Source: a virus. Taken from it: DNA of 64,000 nucleotides. Shown here one piece after another: positions 16,808 through 28,300 of the stretch. The DNA is taken from IMG/VR virus record IMGVR_UViG_3300027771_000013, positions 1-64,000 of that record; one strand, written 5' to 3'. Position 1 is the stretch's first letter, and each line of letters starts with the position of its first letter. The notes under the pieces were generated by a model. The model was not told where the DNA came from. It did no database searches and was given only the letters and a program-made list of their open reading frames with translations. The position numbers and the translations under genes were made by a program.

Positions 16808-17557
16808 ATGTCAACTCATATAAATGACCACCTAGTTTTATTAGGCGGCAAATCCACAACTGGGAAATCACATTCCCTTATGGGATTACAAAACCCAGAA
16901 GGCGTAATGTATTTAAATTGCGAGGCAGGTAAACGATTACCGTTTCCAGCTAAATTTTTAAAAGGTCCTGACGGAAACGTAGGATTTACCATTACTGATC
17001 CATTCCAAGTTTATGAAGCGTTTGAACGCGCAGAAACAATGCCTGACGTACACACTATCGTTATTGATTCACTTACCTATCTTATGGATATGTACGAATC
17101 TGACTACGTATTACCGTCAACGAATGGCATGAAAGCTTGGGGCGAATTTGCACAATACTTTAAAAACCTTATGCAAAAGCATGTCGCTAAATCTAGCAAA
17201 GCAGTGATCTTTACTGCCCATGTTTTAGACAATTTAAACGAATCTGAACACGTAATGGAAACAAAAGTTCCCATTAAAGGTTCACTTAAAAATAATGGGA
17301 TTGAAAGTTACTTTTCAACCGTTATTTCTTCTAAGAAAGTAAAGCTAAAAGATTTAGAACCTTACGAATCTGACTTACTTACTATCTCAGAAGAAGAACA
17401 ACTTCTTGGCTTCAAATATGTTTTTCAAACTAAGTTGACTGAAACAACAGTTAATGAACGTTTACGTGGCCCAGTAGGATTGTTCACCACCAAAGAAACG
17501 TTCGTTGACAATAACGTACAACACATCATCAATCGCCTAAACGAATATTACGTTTAA
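16808..17557 (+). CDS. RecA-like (Sak4-type) ATPase, N4 gp42-like
   Basis: 249 residues. Walker A is GGKSTTGKS (13-21), Walker B is HTIVIDSLTYLMD (about 79-91), and VIFTAHVLDNL gives a RecA/KaiC-like sensor. This is the single-domain AAA_24/Sak4 fold used in phage recombination and strand annealing with SSB. In N4 the gene next to SSB has the same layout and is needed for DNA replication. It is followed by SSB after 25 nt, suggesting joint action on single-stranded DNA. Start ATG after TTGGAGACATC. Confidence 0.85.
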   Translation: MSTHINDHLVLLGGKSTTGKSHSLMGLQNPEGVMYLNCEAGKRLPFPAKFLKGPDGNVGFTITDPFQVYEAFERAETMPDVHTIVIDSLTYLMDMYESDYVLPSTNGMKAWGEFAQYFKNLMQKHVAKSSKAVIFTAHVLDNLNESEHVMETKVPIKGSLKNNGIESYFSTVISSKKVKLKDLEPYESDLLTISEEEQLLGFKYVFQTKLTETTVNERLRGPVGLFTTKETFVDNNVQHIINRLNEYYV

Positions 17558-17582
17558 GCACAATTAACCCAAGGAAATAATT

Positions 17583-18317
17583 ATGACAAACCCATTTGCA
17601 AACTTAGCAGAAACAGAAACTGAAACTGACTACATTCCAAGTAGCGGTCCATTAGAATCAGGTATCTACGAAGGTATCATTACTATGGCGTACAAAGGCA
17701 TAAGCAAAGCTGGCGCTGCGTTTATGGCGTTAACTATTGATAGTAACGGTCGCTCTCACTCTGAGAAAGTGTACGTCACATCAGGTAACGCAAAAGGCAA
17801 CAAAGCGACTTACACTGACAAAAAGTCAGGTAAAGAGAAGGCATTGCCAGGCTACTTACTTGGTAGCGCGTTTGCTAACTTAGCAGGCGACAAAAAAATT
17901 CAGGATCTTGCTACAGAAGAAAAAATCGTTAACATCTACGATTATGAGCAGAAAAAAGAATTGCCTACTAAAGTCGACGTCTTCATTGACTTACTGGATT
18001 CACCCATCATTGTTGGTTTAGTTAAAACCATTGAAGATGAACGTAAAGCTAATGACTCAGGCATTTATGAAGCTACTGGCGAAACTAGACAGCAAACCCA
18101 AATCAATAAAGTATTTAGAGCAAGTGATCGTAAAACTGTTGCTGAAGCAATGGTAAAAGATTCTGCTGCTACTTACATTGATAACTGGGAAAAACGTTAC
18201 ACAGGTACTTTAAAAGATAATTCTAAAGGTACTTCAGGTGTAGCAGGTGCTCCAAGAACTAATGTAGTTGCTGCTGCTGGAAGCGCAGCTAAACCATCTC
18301 AGAGTCTTTGGGGATAG
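17583..18317 (+). CDS. ssb: Single-stranded DNA-binding protein (N4 SSB-like)
   Basis: 244 residues. The central part (GIYEGIITMAYKGISKAGA, GYLLGSAFANLAG, TKVDVFIDLLDSP) follows the N4-like SSB family rather than bacterial OB-fold SSB; the end is a Gly/Ala-rich linker closing in AAKPSQSLWG, a short conserved-type tip instead of the acidic DDDIPF tail. N4 SSB binds single-stranded DNA in replication and recombination, helps RNAP II at middle promoters and activates host RNA polymerase at late promoters; the same roles are inferred here. AAGGAAATAATT precedes the ATG; the resolvase gene overlaps its stop. Confidence 0.82.
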   Translation: MTNPFANLAETETETDYIPSSGPLESGIYEGIITMAYKGISKAGAAFMALTIDSNGRSHSEKVYVTSGNAKGNKATYTDKKSGKEKALPGYLLGSAFANLAGDKKIQDLATEEKIVNIYDYEQKKELPTKVDVFIDLLDSPIIVGLVKTIEDERKANDSGIYEATGETRQQTQINKVFRASDRKTVAEAMVKDSAATYIDNWEKRYTGTLKDNSKGTSGVAGAPRTNVVAAAGSAAKPSQSLWG

Positions 18318-18892
18318 TGGCTAAATTAGACGTCGTAGGATTTGACCCCTCTTTGAATAATTGGGGAGTAGCACGAGGTATTTACTGCACTGAGAGCCAA
18401 AGTCTTGAGATCTTGGAGCTCGATGTTATCAAGCCTGTTCTTCCAACTGGAAAACAGGTAAGACAAAACAGTAAAGACCTTCAAGCCGCTCTGCAATTAT
18501 CAAAAGGGGCCTCTATGCATTCTAAAGGCGCTGACGCAATCTTTATAGAAGTTCCCATTGGTAGCCAATCGGCTAGAGCAATGGCTTCTTACGGTATTTG
18601 CGTTGGCGTATTAGGATGCTTACGAAGTAATGGAGTACCTTTTTTTGAGGTTACTCCCACCGAGGTAAAGTTAGCCACTGTAGGATCTAAAACCGCATCT
18701 AAAACTGAAATGATTGAATGGGGAACTACTCACCAGCCACAAGCACCTTGGCCAACCCGTAAAGTTAAAGGCGTTGAACAAGTAATAACAGGCAAAGCTG
18801 AACATATGGCTGATGCTATTGGTGCTATTAAAGCAGGGACTCAATTAGATCTTTTTAATCAATTAACTACCTTATTAAACAACAGGAAATAA
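18317..18892 (+). CDS. RuvC-like Holliday junction resolvase
   Basis: 191 residues from GTG 18317, whose G is the last base of the SSB stop (TAGTG junction) with GGGG just upstream; an in-frame TTG at 18308 is possible. RNase H-fold acidic residues are in VVGFDPSLNNWG (Asp), AIFIEVPIGSQSARAM (Glu) and AEHMADAIGAIKAG (Asp near the end), with the Lys-rich VGSKTASKTEMIEWG between, as in phage RuvC-like nucleases. It would resolve branched replication intermediates before packaging. It follows SSB as in many podophages. Confidence 0.85.
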   Translation: MAKLDVVGFDPSLNNWGVARGIYCTESQSLEILELDVIKPVLPTGKQVRQNSKDLQAALQLSKGASMHSKGADAIFIEVPIGSQSARAMASYGICVGVLGCLRSNGVPFFEVTPTEVKLATVGSKTASKTEMIEWGTTHQPQAPWPTRKVKGVEQVITGKAEHMADAIGAIKAGTQLDLFNQLTTLLNNRK

Positions 18893-18894
18893 TT

Positions 18895-19167
18895 ATGTTA
18901 GTCGTACTTAAACAAGCTGAAATTGAGCTGGCTATTACCAGCTATATGGCAGCACAAGGTATTTCTAGGCCGGTGACGGCTATGGAATTTACTGCAGGAA
19001 GAGGATCATCCGGCATATCTGCTGATGTTCGCTTTGACCCAATTGCCAGTTCTATTCAAGAAAATTGCAAAGAGCCTACTGCAAATACAGTAATGCCTAG
19101 CGCAATACCAGGGACTGTAACAGAAGACGAATTAGGTGATGCATCTAATAGTCTTTTTAGTCATTAA
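18895..19167 (+). CDS. Small conserved phage protein (FTAGRG family)
   Basis: 90 residues, 2 nt after the resolvase stop. The first half (LKQAEIELAITSYMAAQGIS, then AMEFTAGRGSSGISADVRF) is a helix followed by beta strands. I recognise the FTAGRGxxGxxADV pattern from small phage proteins commonly next to RuvC or polymerase genes; function unknown. The second half is low complexity and ends acidic. ACAGGAAATAATT precedes the ATG. Cytoplasmic, probably DNA-replication associated by neighbourhood only. Confidence 0.7.
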   Translation: MLVVLKQAEIELAITSYMAAQGISRPVTAMEFTAGRGSSGISADVRFDPIASSIQENCKEPTANTVMPSAIPGTVTEDELGDASNSLFSH

Positions 19168-19169
19168 AT

Positions 19170-19358
19170 ATGGGTATCATTAAGGATGCCCTGCAATTTA
19201 TATTTTCATTTATTGCAGCCGCATTACTTGTAGCATTAGGCACAGCAATCCTGATATTTGGTGGAGCCATTATGTCTGGCCTTACCCTACTAGCAGGATT
19301 GCTGTTTATTATTGTTATTGTGGCTTTTGTTATTAAAGCAGCGCTATCGGGAGATTAA
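19170..19358 (+). CDS. Small membrane protein (two transmembrane helices)
   Basis: 62 residues, almost all hydrophobic: helices at about 9-32 (FIFSFIAAALLVALGTAILIF) and 36-58 (LTLLAGLLFIIVIVAFVIKA), with short charged ends. It starts 2 nt after the previous stop without a clear SD, so translation is probably coupled. Its end overlaps the end of the opposing vRNAP gene by 4 nt. Function unknown; a superinfection or membrane-modifying protein, or a holin, would fit the size but nothing distinguishes them. Confidence 0.65.
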   Translation: MGIIKDALQFIFSFIAAALLVALGTAILIFGGAIMSGLTLLAGLLFIIVIVAFVIKAALSGD

Positions 19359-22300
19359 TCTCCGTCTATAGCGTCAATTAATAACTGCATTGTAATTGCA
19401 TCGTCCCAGGTATCTATAAGCTCAAACGCACCGGCACCAAACGGATTAGCAAGCTTTTCAGTAATGACAGAGTCTAATACACTTTGCATTGCTGGGAAGT
19501 AAGCTTCCAACATTGCTAAACCAAACGCTCTTGCTGGACTTTCTCTAAACAAGTTAAAAATAGTTTTCTGTATACGTATGTAGTATTTAGTAAACCAAAT
19601 TAACCCAGTGTCATTTAAGTACTGCAATGCTCTGTGTTGGGGAATATCATAGTTTACAAACGAATCTTGTGCCCTACTCATTGCATCTACTCTTGATAAA
19701 GGATTCTTTCTACGAGTAGTAAGATGCTCAACTAAAATTAGTCGCCCAATAAAATCACTGTATTGCGTGGCTTTATGCATTACTTTATACGTTACAGTAT
19801 CATGTGTCATTAAAACGTTTTTAACACCTGTTTTAATTGCATTGGGAACTAAACGCGTTTTTCTATCAATAGATTCCATTAGTTGGGATTTCATTGAATA
19901 TGGATCTTCTACAGAATTCACATCTTCTACAATAGTTTGATACAAGCCTGCCGAAACCAACTCATGTACTGGGTTCCTTTCTAAAGCGTCTTCAAGACGA
20001 ACAATACTCTGCTCAACTTCTCTTTTCATGTCGCCAGCAAAATACCCTGTTTCAACCTTACTTTTTAACGCAAACAAACTTTTTTCGTCTCTCTCATACT
20101 TAACTGTATTGATAAAGCCTTTTACATGCCCAGAAATAATTTTATTTATTGACACACCTGTCCAAGCAAGTAATGTTACATTGCTCGACAAGTTACCAAT
20201 AAACGTAACTAAGTTTTTAATAACTAAAATATCTTTAACTACGCCTACAATTTCTTGCCAAACATCTTCAGTTTGTCTAATTCGTAATTGAGACACACCT
20301 AACCCATTTGCTATACCAATAATGACTTGTTCACTTATTTTTCGTTGATCTTCTTCTGTAGGCTTCCAAGGAAGCAAACTATTTATTGCATCAGACAATC
20401 CTAATGCACGCTTTTTGTACCCATCAGTAATTGAATATTTGCGATACCCAAAAGTCATGTTGAACACATCATTTTTAATAAACATGGCATTACCGCCCCA
20501 AACGCGTTTTATTTCACGCTTAGTTGCTGTAGGCATAAGTCTAAATGCTTCCGCAATCTCTGGATCTGAACTGCTTGCACTAAAGTTTATATAGTCTTTA
20601 GGATTTTTTACGTAGTCTTCTTCGTACTGTTTGTGATGCGCATTAACAACTTGATTGTTAATATCTTCAGAGCCTGCCTTATCAAACACATTACTAGCCA
20701 TTGCTCCCAGTACTTGGTCAATGCGAGTGTCTGGGTTAAAAATAACTTCTTTAGTAGACTCCAACATAAGTTGACGCCATCCAGTAATATCACCTTTAGG
20801 ATTAAATATTGGAGCTAGTCTAGTTTCTCTATCCGATTGTGGCGTATAGTTTTCAGGTCGTGTCAGTAACGCATTACGTTTATCTTCTTTACGCTTTGTA
20901 ATACGTGCTGTTTCATTTACATTTATTGTGCCCAAACTATCTTTGCCCGCTAAACTACCTGCTGAACGTTTTCCTGTAGTAGACATAATTCCACTGACAA
21001 CTTTAACTAGCCCAAGACCTTTTGCTGTGTATAAATACTGTTCTTCGCTAGTAGTGTCATCTTTATCTTTGCCTAACTTACTATCAAAAACTTTAACGTA
21101 TCCAGCTTTTTCGAGTTGTTCCCCGGTAACAGCGTCTGCAATCCTTAAATCAATATTCTGGTCGTATATTTCTTTAACATACCCTTTTCTCATAAGTGTA
21201 GGGTCGTTATTAAACGCAGTTGTTAATGCTTCCTCTTGCATAGCTTGATGCTGTCTTAACGTATACTCTACACCGTTTTCGTTAACTTCTGGACGAGTAC
21301 GCTCTTGAACAAATAACTCACGCAACGTTTCTTTTTTCGTTTCTGCTAAATATTTAATAGCGTATAAAGACACCAATGGATTAAGTATTTCAACGGCCAC
21401 TGCCTGATCTTGTGCAGACACGGTATTTTTAAATCCAGCTAGCATTGCTATCTGATGTACGTTTTGAGCTTGATTTTCATGCGTATGGGAAGAAACCATA
21501 TGGTCAGCCAAATCTTTAGCTGCACTTAAATACCATAAACGATAAGTACCTGTTAACTGACTTTCCATTTCTTTAATAGCGTTATTCAGTTCTATTCCGT
21601 CTTCTGCGAATAAGCTTTCCATTTCAGCTATAGTGCGATTAGTAAATAACATTGCTGCGTCAGTACGTAAAAAGTCAGTTACTGCTCTTGATTGCTTGTC
21701 CGTCAGTGACGTATACGCAGCTCTTGCTACGTTAGCTACCTGTGTTTTTATTGCTTGACGACTTTGAGTATGTCTATTCCCTAAGTTTAACAACGTATGT
21801 AATACTTGATTGTTTTCAGTACGCCCTTGCATATCAGTCAACATAGACATAAATACGCCTTGTTTACCTTCTGATAATTGATTGCGTACTTTTTTAATTA
21901 CCTCTATAACTTCTTGGCCTCTGTTTTCTAAAACCACTTCACCTACTTTGCCCAATGCTTGCACTACAACAGCGTTTGAGTTTTTTATTTTGTCAGACGT
22001 CAATGCCTTAACTAAGTTATTTCGTCCTTTATTTACCAAAGCCTCTATAGTGTCTTCAGCAGTCTCTGTTACTGTCTTACTTCGCTGTAAACGCAATGCT
22101 TCTTTCTTACGCTGTGTGGCTAAAGATCTTGCAAGCGTAATTAAACGAACATCTTGTGTTTCTGCACGGTTAGTGCGCGTAATTACTCGACGTAAATTAG
22201 CCATTAGCCTGGCAATAAGCGCAGCAGCTTTTTCATACAATGACATTGAAACATCACTGTCTGTTGTTTGTGCAACAGGCAATGCAGCTAAAGCGTTACT

Positions 22301-25300
22301 TAACGGTTCATACGCTACAGCTAACGCACCAAATTGACTAAGGAAGTCTGATTTACTTTCCTTGCTAGATCTACGTTCAGCAGTAAAAATAAAGGCATAA
22401 ATTTCTTTAGCTCTACCCATATCGCCGTCATAAAAATCATCAGGTGATAATGCGTTTCTAGCTTCTTCATACAAATCAAACAATTCGTTTTGCGCCAAAG
22501 AAGAGCTTGTCTCCATCGAAGTCTGTAAAGCTTGTTCAACTGCTTGTAACGTATAAGCTTCTTGGTCAGTTAATCTCAAAGCACCAAGTGCTTTTGATGT
22601 AAATGGCTTTGTTTTATTTAGTAACGATTGAATAAACACATCTGTAGCATGAGCAGGAGACGCTCTTTCTGCTTCAGCCTGGAATATGCCGTATGCGCCG
22701 TAAACAGTTTCAACTACTGACTGTAGAGCGTCTCTCATTCGTGCTGTGTGCTTTAACGAAGCACCCCTACCCGTTTTATCAGCCAACGCTTCAAAGACGC
22801 GTCTATGGCTAAAGCTAACTGGATCAGAGCTTTCTTGCTTACTAATCTTTTGTTTTGTAGTGGTGGTATTTTGTGATCCACCATTTTCTGTTTGACTAAA
22901 GATAATTGAAGTATTTGCCAACACAATAGCTACTGCGTTATCCGCTTTAGTGCTGTCTTTAATGTTTAGTCCGGCAAACAAAATATCTTTAATTGCTTTT
23001 ATAAATCCTTGTAGGCCCGTAATATTGTCTGTTTCTGTTGGTAGTGCATTACGGTAAGTAATGTTTGCTAACACTTCTCTTTGAAAGCGTTCATTTGTAA
23101 GTCCCCAAGACATTAATTCATCGACGTCTTGTGTGGCATTTCCAAAGTCTTTCAAGTCGTTGTCTGCAATATACTGCTTAGCTTTTTTACGTACTTTCTC
23201 TAAATTAGCTACTGCTTCATTAACAATTCGATCACTTTTGCTTAATACAGTATTGGCTTTTTTAGCTAACTTAGCCGCTTGCTTAGCAGAGAATACGCGT
23301 GTTTTAACTGTTGCATGCAGTAGTTCATGCATCGCCAATTCAGGTGACACATTAGACTGGACCAGGCTAGCGCCTTTGATATACAAAACACCTTGGTTAT
23401 TATCTGCATTTGCGTCAAACCACCCTAATGCATTTTCAAACCCAGCTGGGATTTCTGTTTCAGTTGTAATGTAAACAACCCGAATGTCCCTGTTAATCTT
23501 TTTATTAATTGCAGGGATAAGGCGGCTATATGCTTTTTCCGTAGCAGATACTTCTACACCTGATTTCATTACCCGTTTAAGCTGATCAATCAATGCACCA
23601 GCATTAAGATCTTTAGGTGCTATTGACTCAAACCATCGTACTAACTGTTCATTAGCAGGTGTAATAGGCGTGCCTACTTGATCGCCACTTACACTGTCTG
23701 ATGGCATAGAAGGAGGGCTTTTCTTTTGTGTTGCAGATGGATTCAGAATACCTTCAGGAGCTTTTGCTACTAATGGCGCACCTAAAACCATCAGGCGGGC
23801 TTCTATTGCTGCTTTTTGCTCAGCTGTTGGAGCATAACTTGCCCCTTCAAAATTGTACTGGTTTACCGCACGTACTGTGTACAAGTACTGCAGCTTAGCA
23901 ATTTCAGCATCTTTAGCAACTTGTTCAGTCTCTGCCAACACTGTATTAGCTACTTCACCTCCAGTAATGTCTTCTAAAGAGTTATCTCGTTTAAGCAACT
24001 TTTCAAGTAACGCGTCCATCGCTATTTGAATTTCTTTTGAAAACTCAGGATGCTGATCAACAAACTCTTCAAAGCTTTTATTAGTGCGTGCAGCGCCTTC
24101 GTAGATTTCAGTAGGTAATGAGTATTCAAGTAACCCATCAAACGTTTCTTTATTAAGCGCTTTTGCACCCGCTATTATATTAGCAATAGATAAGCCCAAC
24201 GCATCGTGAATATTTAATGCAGGCATCATTCCATATACTGTAGAAGCAATTCCGCTATCTTGAGCGTGAATCCCACCAATTGTTGTTGCAGCACCTGGTG
24301 GCAGTTGCACAGTTTTTTGTGCTCGCCCTTTCATACTATTTTTAGATTTAGTTGTTGAATTATTTGTCGGTATTTTATTTTTAAAATTGGTAATTACGTT
24401 GTATGCCAGATCCGTTGCTGCAGCTAAACGCGGCTTTTGCTTTGACATTCTTAAGCCTGCGGCTACGTTACCTGACTGCTTTGACATTCTAGTATGCGTA
24501 GTCGGTTCCATCGAAGAAATTTGCTCGACGATAGCTTGCTCTTCTTCCAAAGTAAGGTCATGTAAAGGATTTTGTCCTTTAGTACTTTCTATCTCACCAT
24601 TTGCTACTTTTGTATCAATAAGCTGCTGTCGCAACAAAGTGTATGCTAAATCGTACTGTGCATGAGCAACTTCAGTAGCACTGCCCATTTGATTTCTTAC
24701 AGAGACGACTTCATCAAAGTTCTCTTCTAGCAACAACGACATGCTAGGTCTAATTGCGTTCCATAAGTTAAATGTTGCTCTATCGTATTGCGACGTTGTA
24801 AGAGCAGTTTCTAACGCTTGCTCAAACGACATATTGACGTTTAAGCCTCTAATAGCCTGGGTCGGTTGAATGAACACATTCACTTGAGTCAAAATATCTG
24901 TTAAAGCACCTTTATCTTGATCTTTAACTGCTTGAGTAATCTGCTTACTGTAGGTATCTAAAATGTCACTAGCCATTGCTGCAAAGGCTTTATCTGCACC
25001 TGCACCAAACATCAAAGGTGTTAAAGGACTTTTGAGTAATTTACGGCCTTCTGAAGTAACTTGATGTTGCCCATCTTCATTCTTAATGATGTCAGGCATG
25101 AAAGAAAACATCGCTGTAATAACATCTTTATTTCTTTCTACTGCCCATGCTTTAATATCGTCATTTGGATCTACTGGGTTCAGTAAATATTGGTGTAACA
25201 GCTTTTCTAGTTTATCAGCGGCTTTTTCGTAGAAGTCTTGCCCTTCTTCTTTGTATTCAGCAAAATTTTCATGCACAGAATCTTGTGTAAAGAACCCAAA

Positions 25301-28300
25301 TGCTTCGCCAAACTCTAATAAGTTTGCGCCTAATTGTGCATGTAATAACGCAGGTCCATTAGCTACACCATCAACTTCGCCCATGATATTAGCTTCAAAC
25401 GGCTTACCATTAGCTTCTTTATATTTTGCCCACTGAAGTAATGCATCGAGGCCAGCAGCTTCATTGCTGCCTATATAATTAAGCAATGTCTGTCTTTCTT
25501 GTGGTGATACAGTAAACGAATTCAATCCCAGGCTAACAATAGCAAGTGCAGCTTTAGCTTCAGCAGACTCCATTTCTTTTTCTAAGTTAGCAATCGTGTC
25601 TGCATTTTTAAAGTTTTCAATTTTTACGCCTAAGTTCTGTGCAACACTTAACTTAAACATATCAATCAAATGCTTGTCTTTATCAGTACCGTCAAAAGCT
25701 ATTTGTACTTTATAGTCAGACAACCCAATAAAATGCCTAACTAATTTACTGCTTTGTGGGTTAATAGCATTTTGCTCAAAGCCAGCTCGTTGAATTACCC
25801 AAATCTTTGCTTGTAAGTAAAACGGTGTTTCTAGTCCATCATCTTCTAATTCTAATAATTCTTTCCACTCTGTAAGCTGCGACAAATCTCGTTCAATACT
25901 TTCGTTAACAGCACGTTGTTTAATAGCGTCTGTTACATGCAAAGCAGTATTTTCTATGTCTACCCAACCCATCATCTGCTTAGTAAAATCATCACCAAAC
26001 TGTTCAAGCAAAGTAACCATATCTTGCTTCATTTGCCACGCATGACTATTTGAAGAATTGACTCGCTCTTGTAGTACTTTAGGTGTTTTTTGCAAACTGT
26101 TCTTAGGCTGTTTTTGAGCGTTATTTTTAGCAGCTAGCGTTGGAAATACTTTTGCGCTTTCAGCCCCGAATAACTTAGCAAACATCATCGTTGCGCCTTT
26201 AACTTTGTCTGTTAAATCGCCTAACTGAGGGAGTCCTGCTTCTGTGGTTTGCGGTACATCAATTAAAGGCGCTACGCGTTGGCCCGTTGTGTAATCTCTG
26301 CGTAAACGGTACGCAGTAATAATGCCTTCTTGATCTTTCAGACTACTTAATGGAACACCGGTAGCTGCTGCATACTCAGCTTGTGTAAACTGGCGTTGCT
26401 CTAAAATACCTTCTGATAACAATAAAGCAACCGCATGGTTACCCATTGATGTCGCTAACGTGCTTAACGTGTCTTTAGGCGCATTCTTTCTTGCTTTAAG
26501 GCCCAGCATTTGTGCAACGTTGTTACCTATCTCATTTTGCGTGTATTTATCTAACTGCCAACCTTCTCCGTATATAGTCTGGGCTTGGCTCGTCAATGCA
26601 TCATTAGTGCTGTCGTCATCAACACGAATAAGCGATAAAACTTCTTGTTGTGTACTGTATCCACTGTCATTAATACGCTCAGCTAAATATTGAAAAGCTG
26701 CTGTAGTAATAGCATCTTCTACATTACCTTCTAACTGCCCATTAGCATCAACAAAATATCTAAGCTTGTCTCTCCAATTAGGTACACCGTCAACATCTCG
26801 CATATTGCCAGAAACTTTGCCTCTCCAGGCTTTGGCATATTGCGCTAAAGCAAAAAGTAAACTCTTATTTTCAGCCGTTAATTCAGCATTGCCTGTGTAA
26901 GTGGCTAAAATATTTGCAGCTTTATCTCTAGTCTCTGCAGTTACTTCATCTTTAGCAGGCGCAAATAAAGACAAAAAGTTCTTTTGTCCAATAAAAGCTC
27001 GCTTAGTTATATCAGTCGCATTAGTCTTTGCTTGATATATCCATTGCTGAACAATGTTTCGTTCTTTAAATGGCTTATCAACATCTTCTTCTAGCATTAC
27101 CGAACTTAGTATTTCTACACGGCCTGTTTCTTCGTTTACTTCTTCAGTAGGATTTTCTAATTCGTCTATTAAATTATAAATAAACGTTTCTTCATTAATC
27201 TCTGTACTTTCTTGCGCCACCTGCTCTTGCACTGACTCCGGCTGCGCCTGTGTCACTGCTTCGGCAGTTGTTGCATCACTCACTTGCTCATTATCTTGTG
27301 GTGCTGGCTGATCTTGTACGGGCGCTTGTACAACGTCTGTTGCAACAGGCTCAACTGGTGTAGTTACTGTTTCATTTTGTGTAGTAGTCGCCGCAGTCGC
27401 TTGTCCGTCATCGACGGAAACCGACGCAGGCTCTACTTGTGCATCTGCTGTAGAAGCACTCTCTTGTGGTACTTCTTGCTGTGTTTCAGTAGCTGCCGCT
27501 ACCTGTTCGGCTGAAGCCGAGACAGGTGCAGGCTGCGTTGCTAAAGTGCCGTCTGCGTTAAAATTTAAATCAATGGCTGCATCAATTTGTCTGTCCATTG
27601 CTTTTATAGCTTGAACTTCTTCGATTACATCTTTAACAATGTTTTTCTGTCTGCCTTCAAACGTTAATGTATTAAGAGCTTTGGCATTGGCAGGCTTTGT
27701 TGCTGAAGTTGTCCATTCATTGGAACCTTCTGCCGTTTTATAAACATATTGAGTAGTACGTTGACCTTGTGCTCCCGAAGCTAAGTAGGCTGCGTTTCCT
27801 TGCTCAACTGCTTTGGCTTTACTGCGATGCCCACTTAACCAGCTCTTAATGTCTTTTTGTTCTTTAACTGCTGATGTTTGGTCGTTAAGACGAACAGCTG
27901 TAGCAATGCGTTGGGCATAAGAAGTTAATCCTTTCTTCTTACCGTCTTTAACGTCTTGACCAACTTCACTAGTAGGCGCTTCTAATAAAGAATTTAGATA
28001 CTCGTTTTGTTGTACGGTAAAGCCAGTAATATTGCTGTTTAATAACTTTTGTGCACGCTCAGGCGTAGCAGCTTCTTCGTTAGCCAACATAAAGCTAATA
28101 GATTGTTGTGCTGCTGTAGCTTTTTGCTCAGAAGATGAGTCTTCTTTATCAATGATTGAATCAGCGCTTTCAATTGCTTCAATGGTTACTCGATTACCTG
28201 CATTATTTTGTTCGGTTTTAACTTCACCTAACGTAGTAATTAAGTTGTTCATTTCTTTCAAAGGCTTGCCAGCTAAAAATGCTTCGTCTGCTCGAATACT

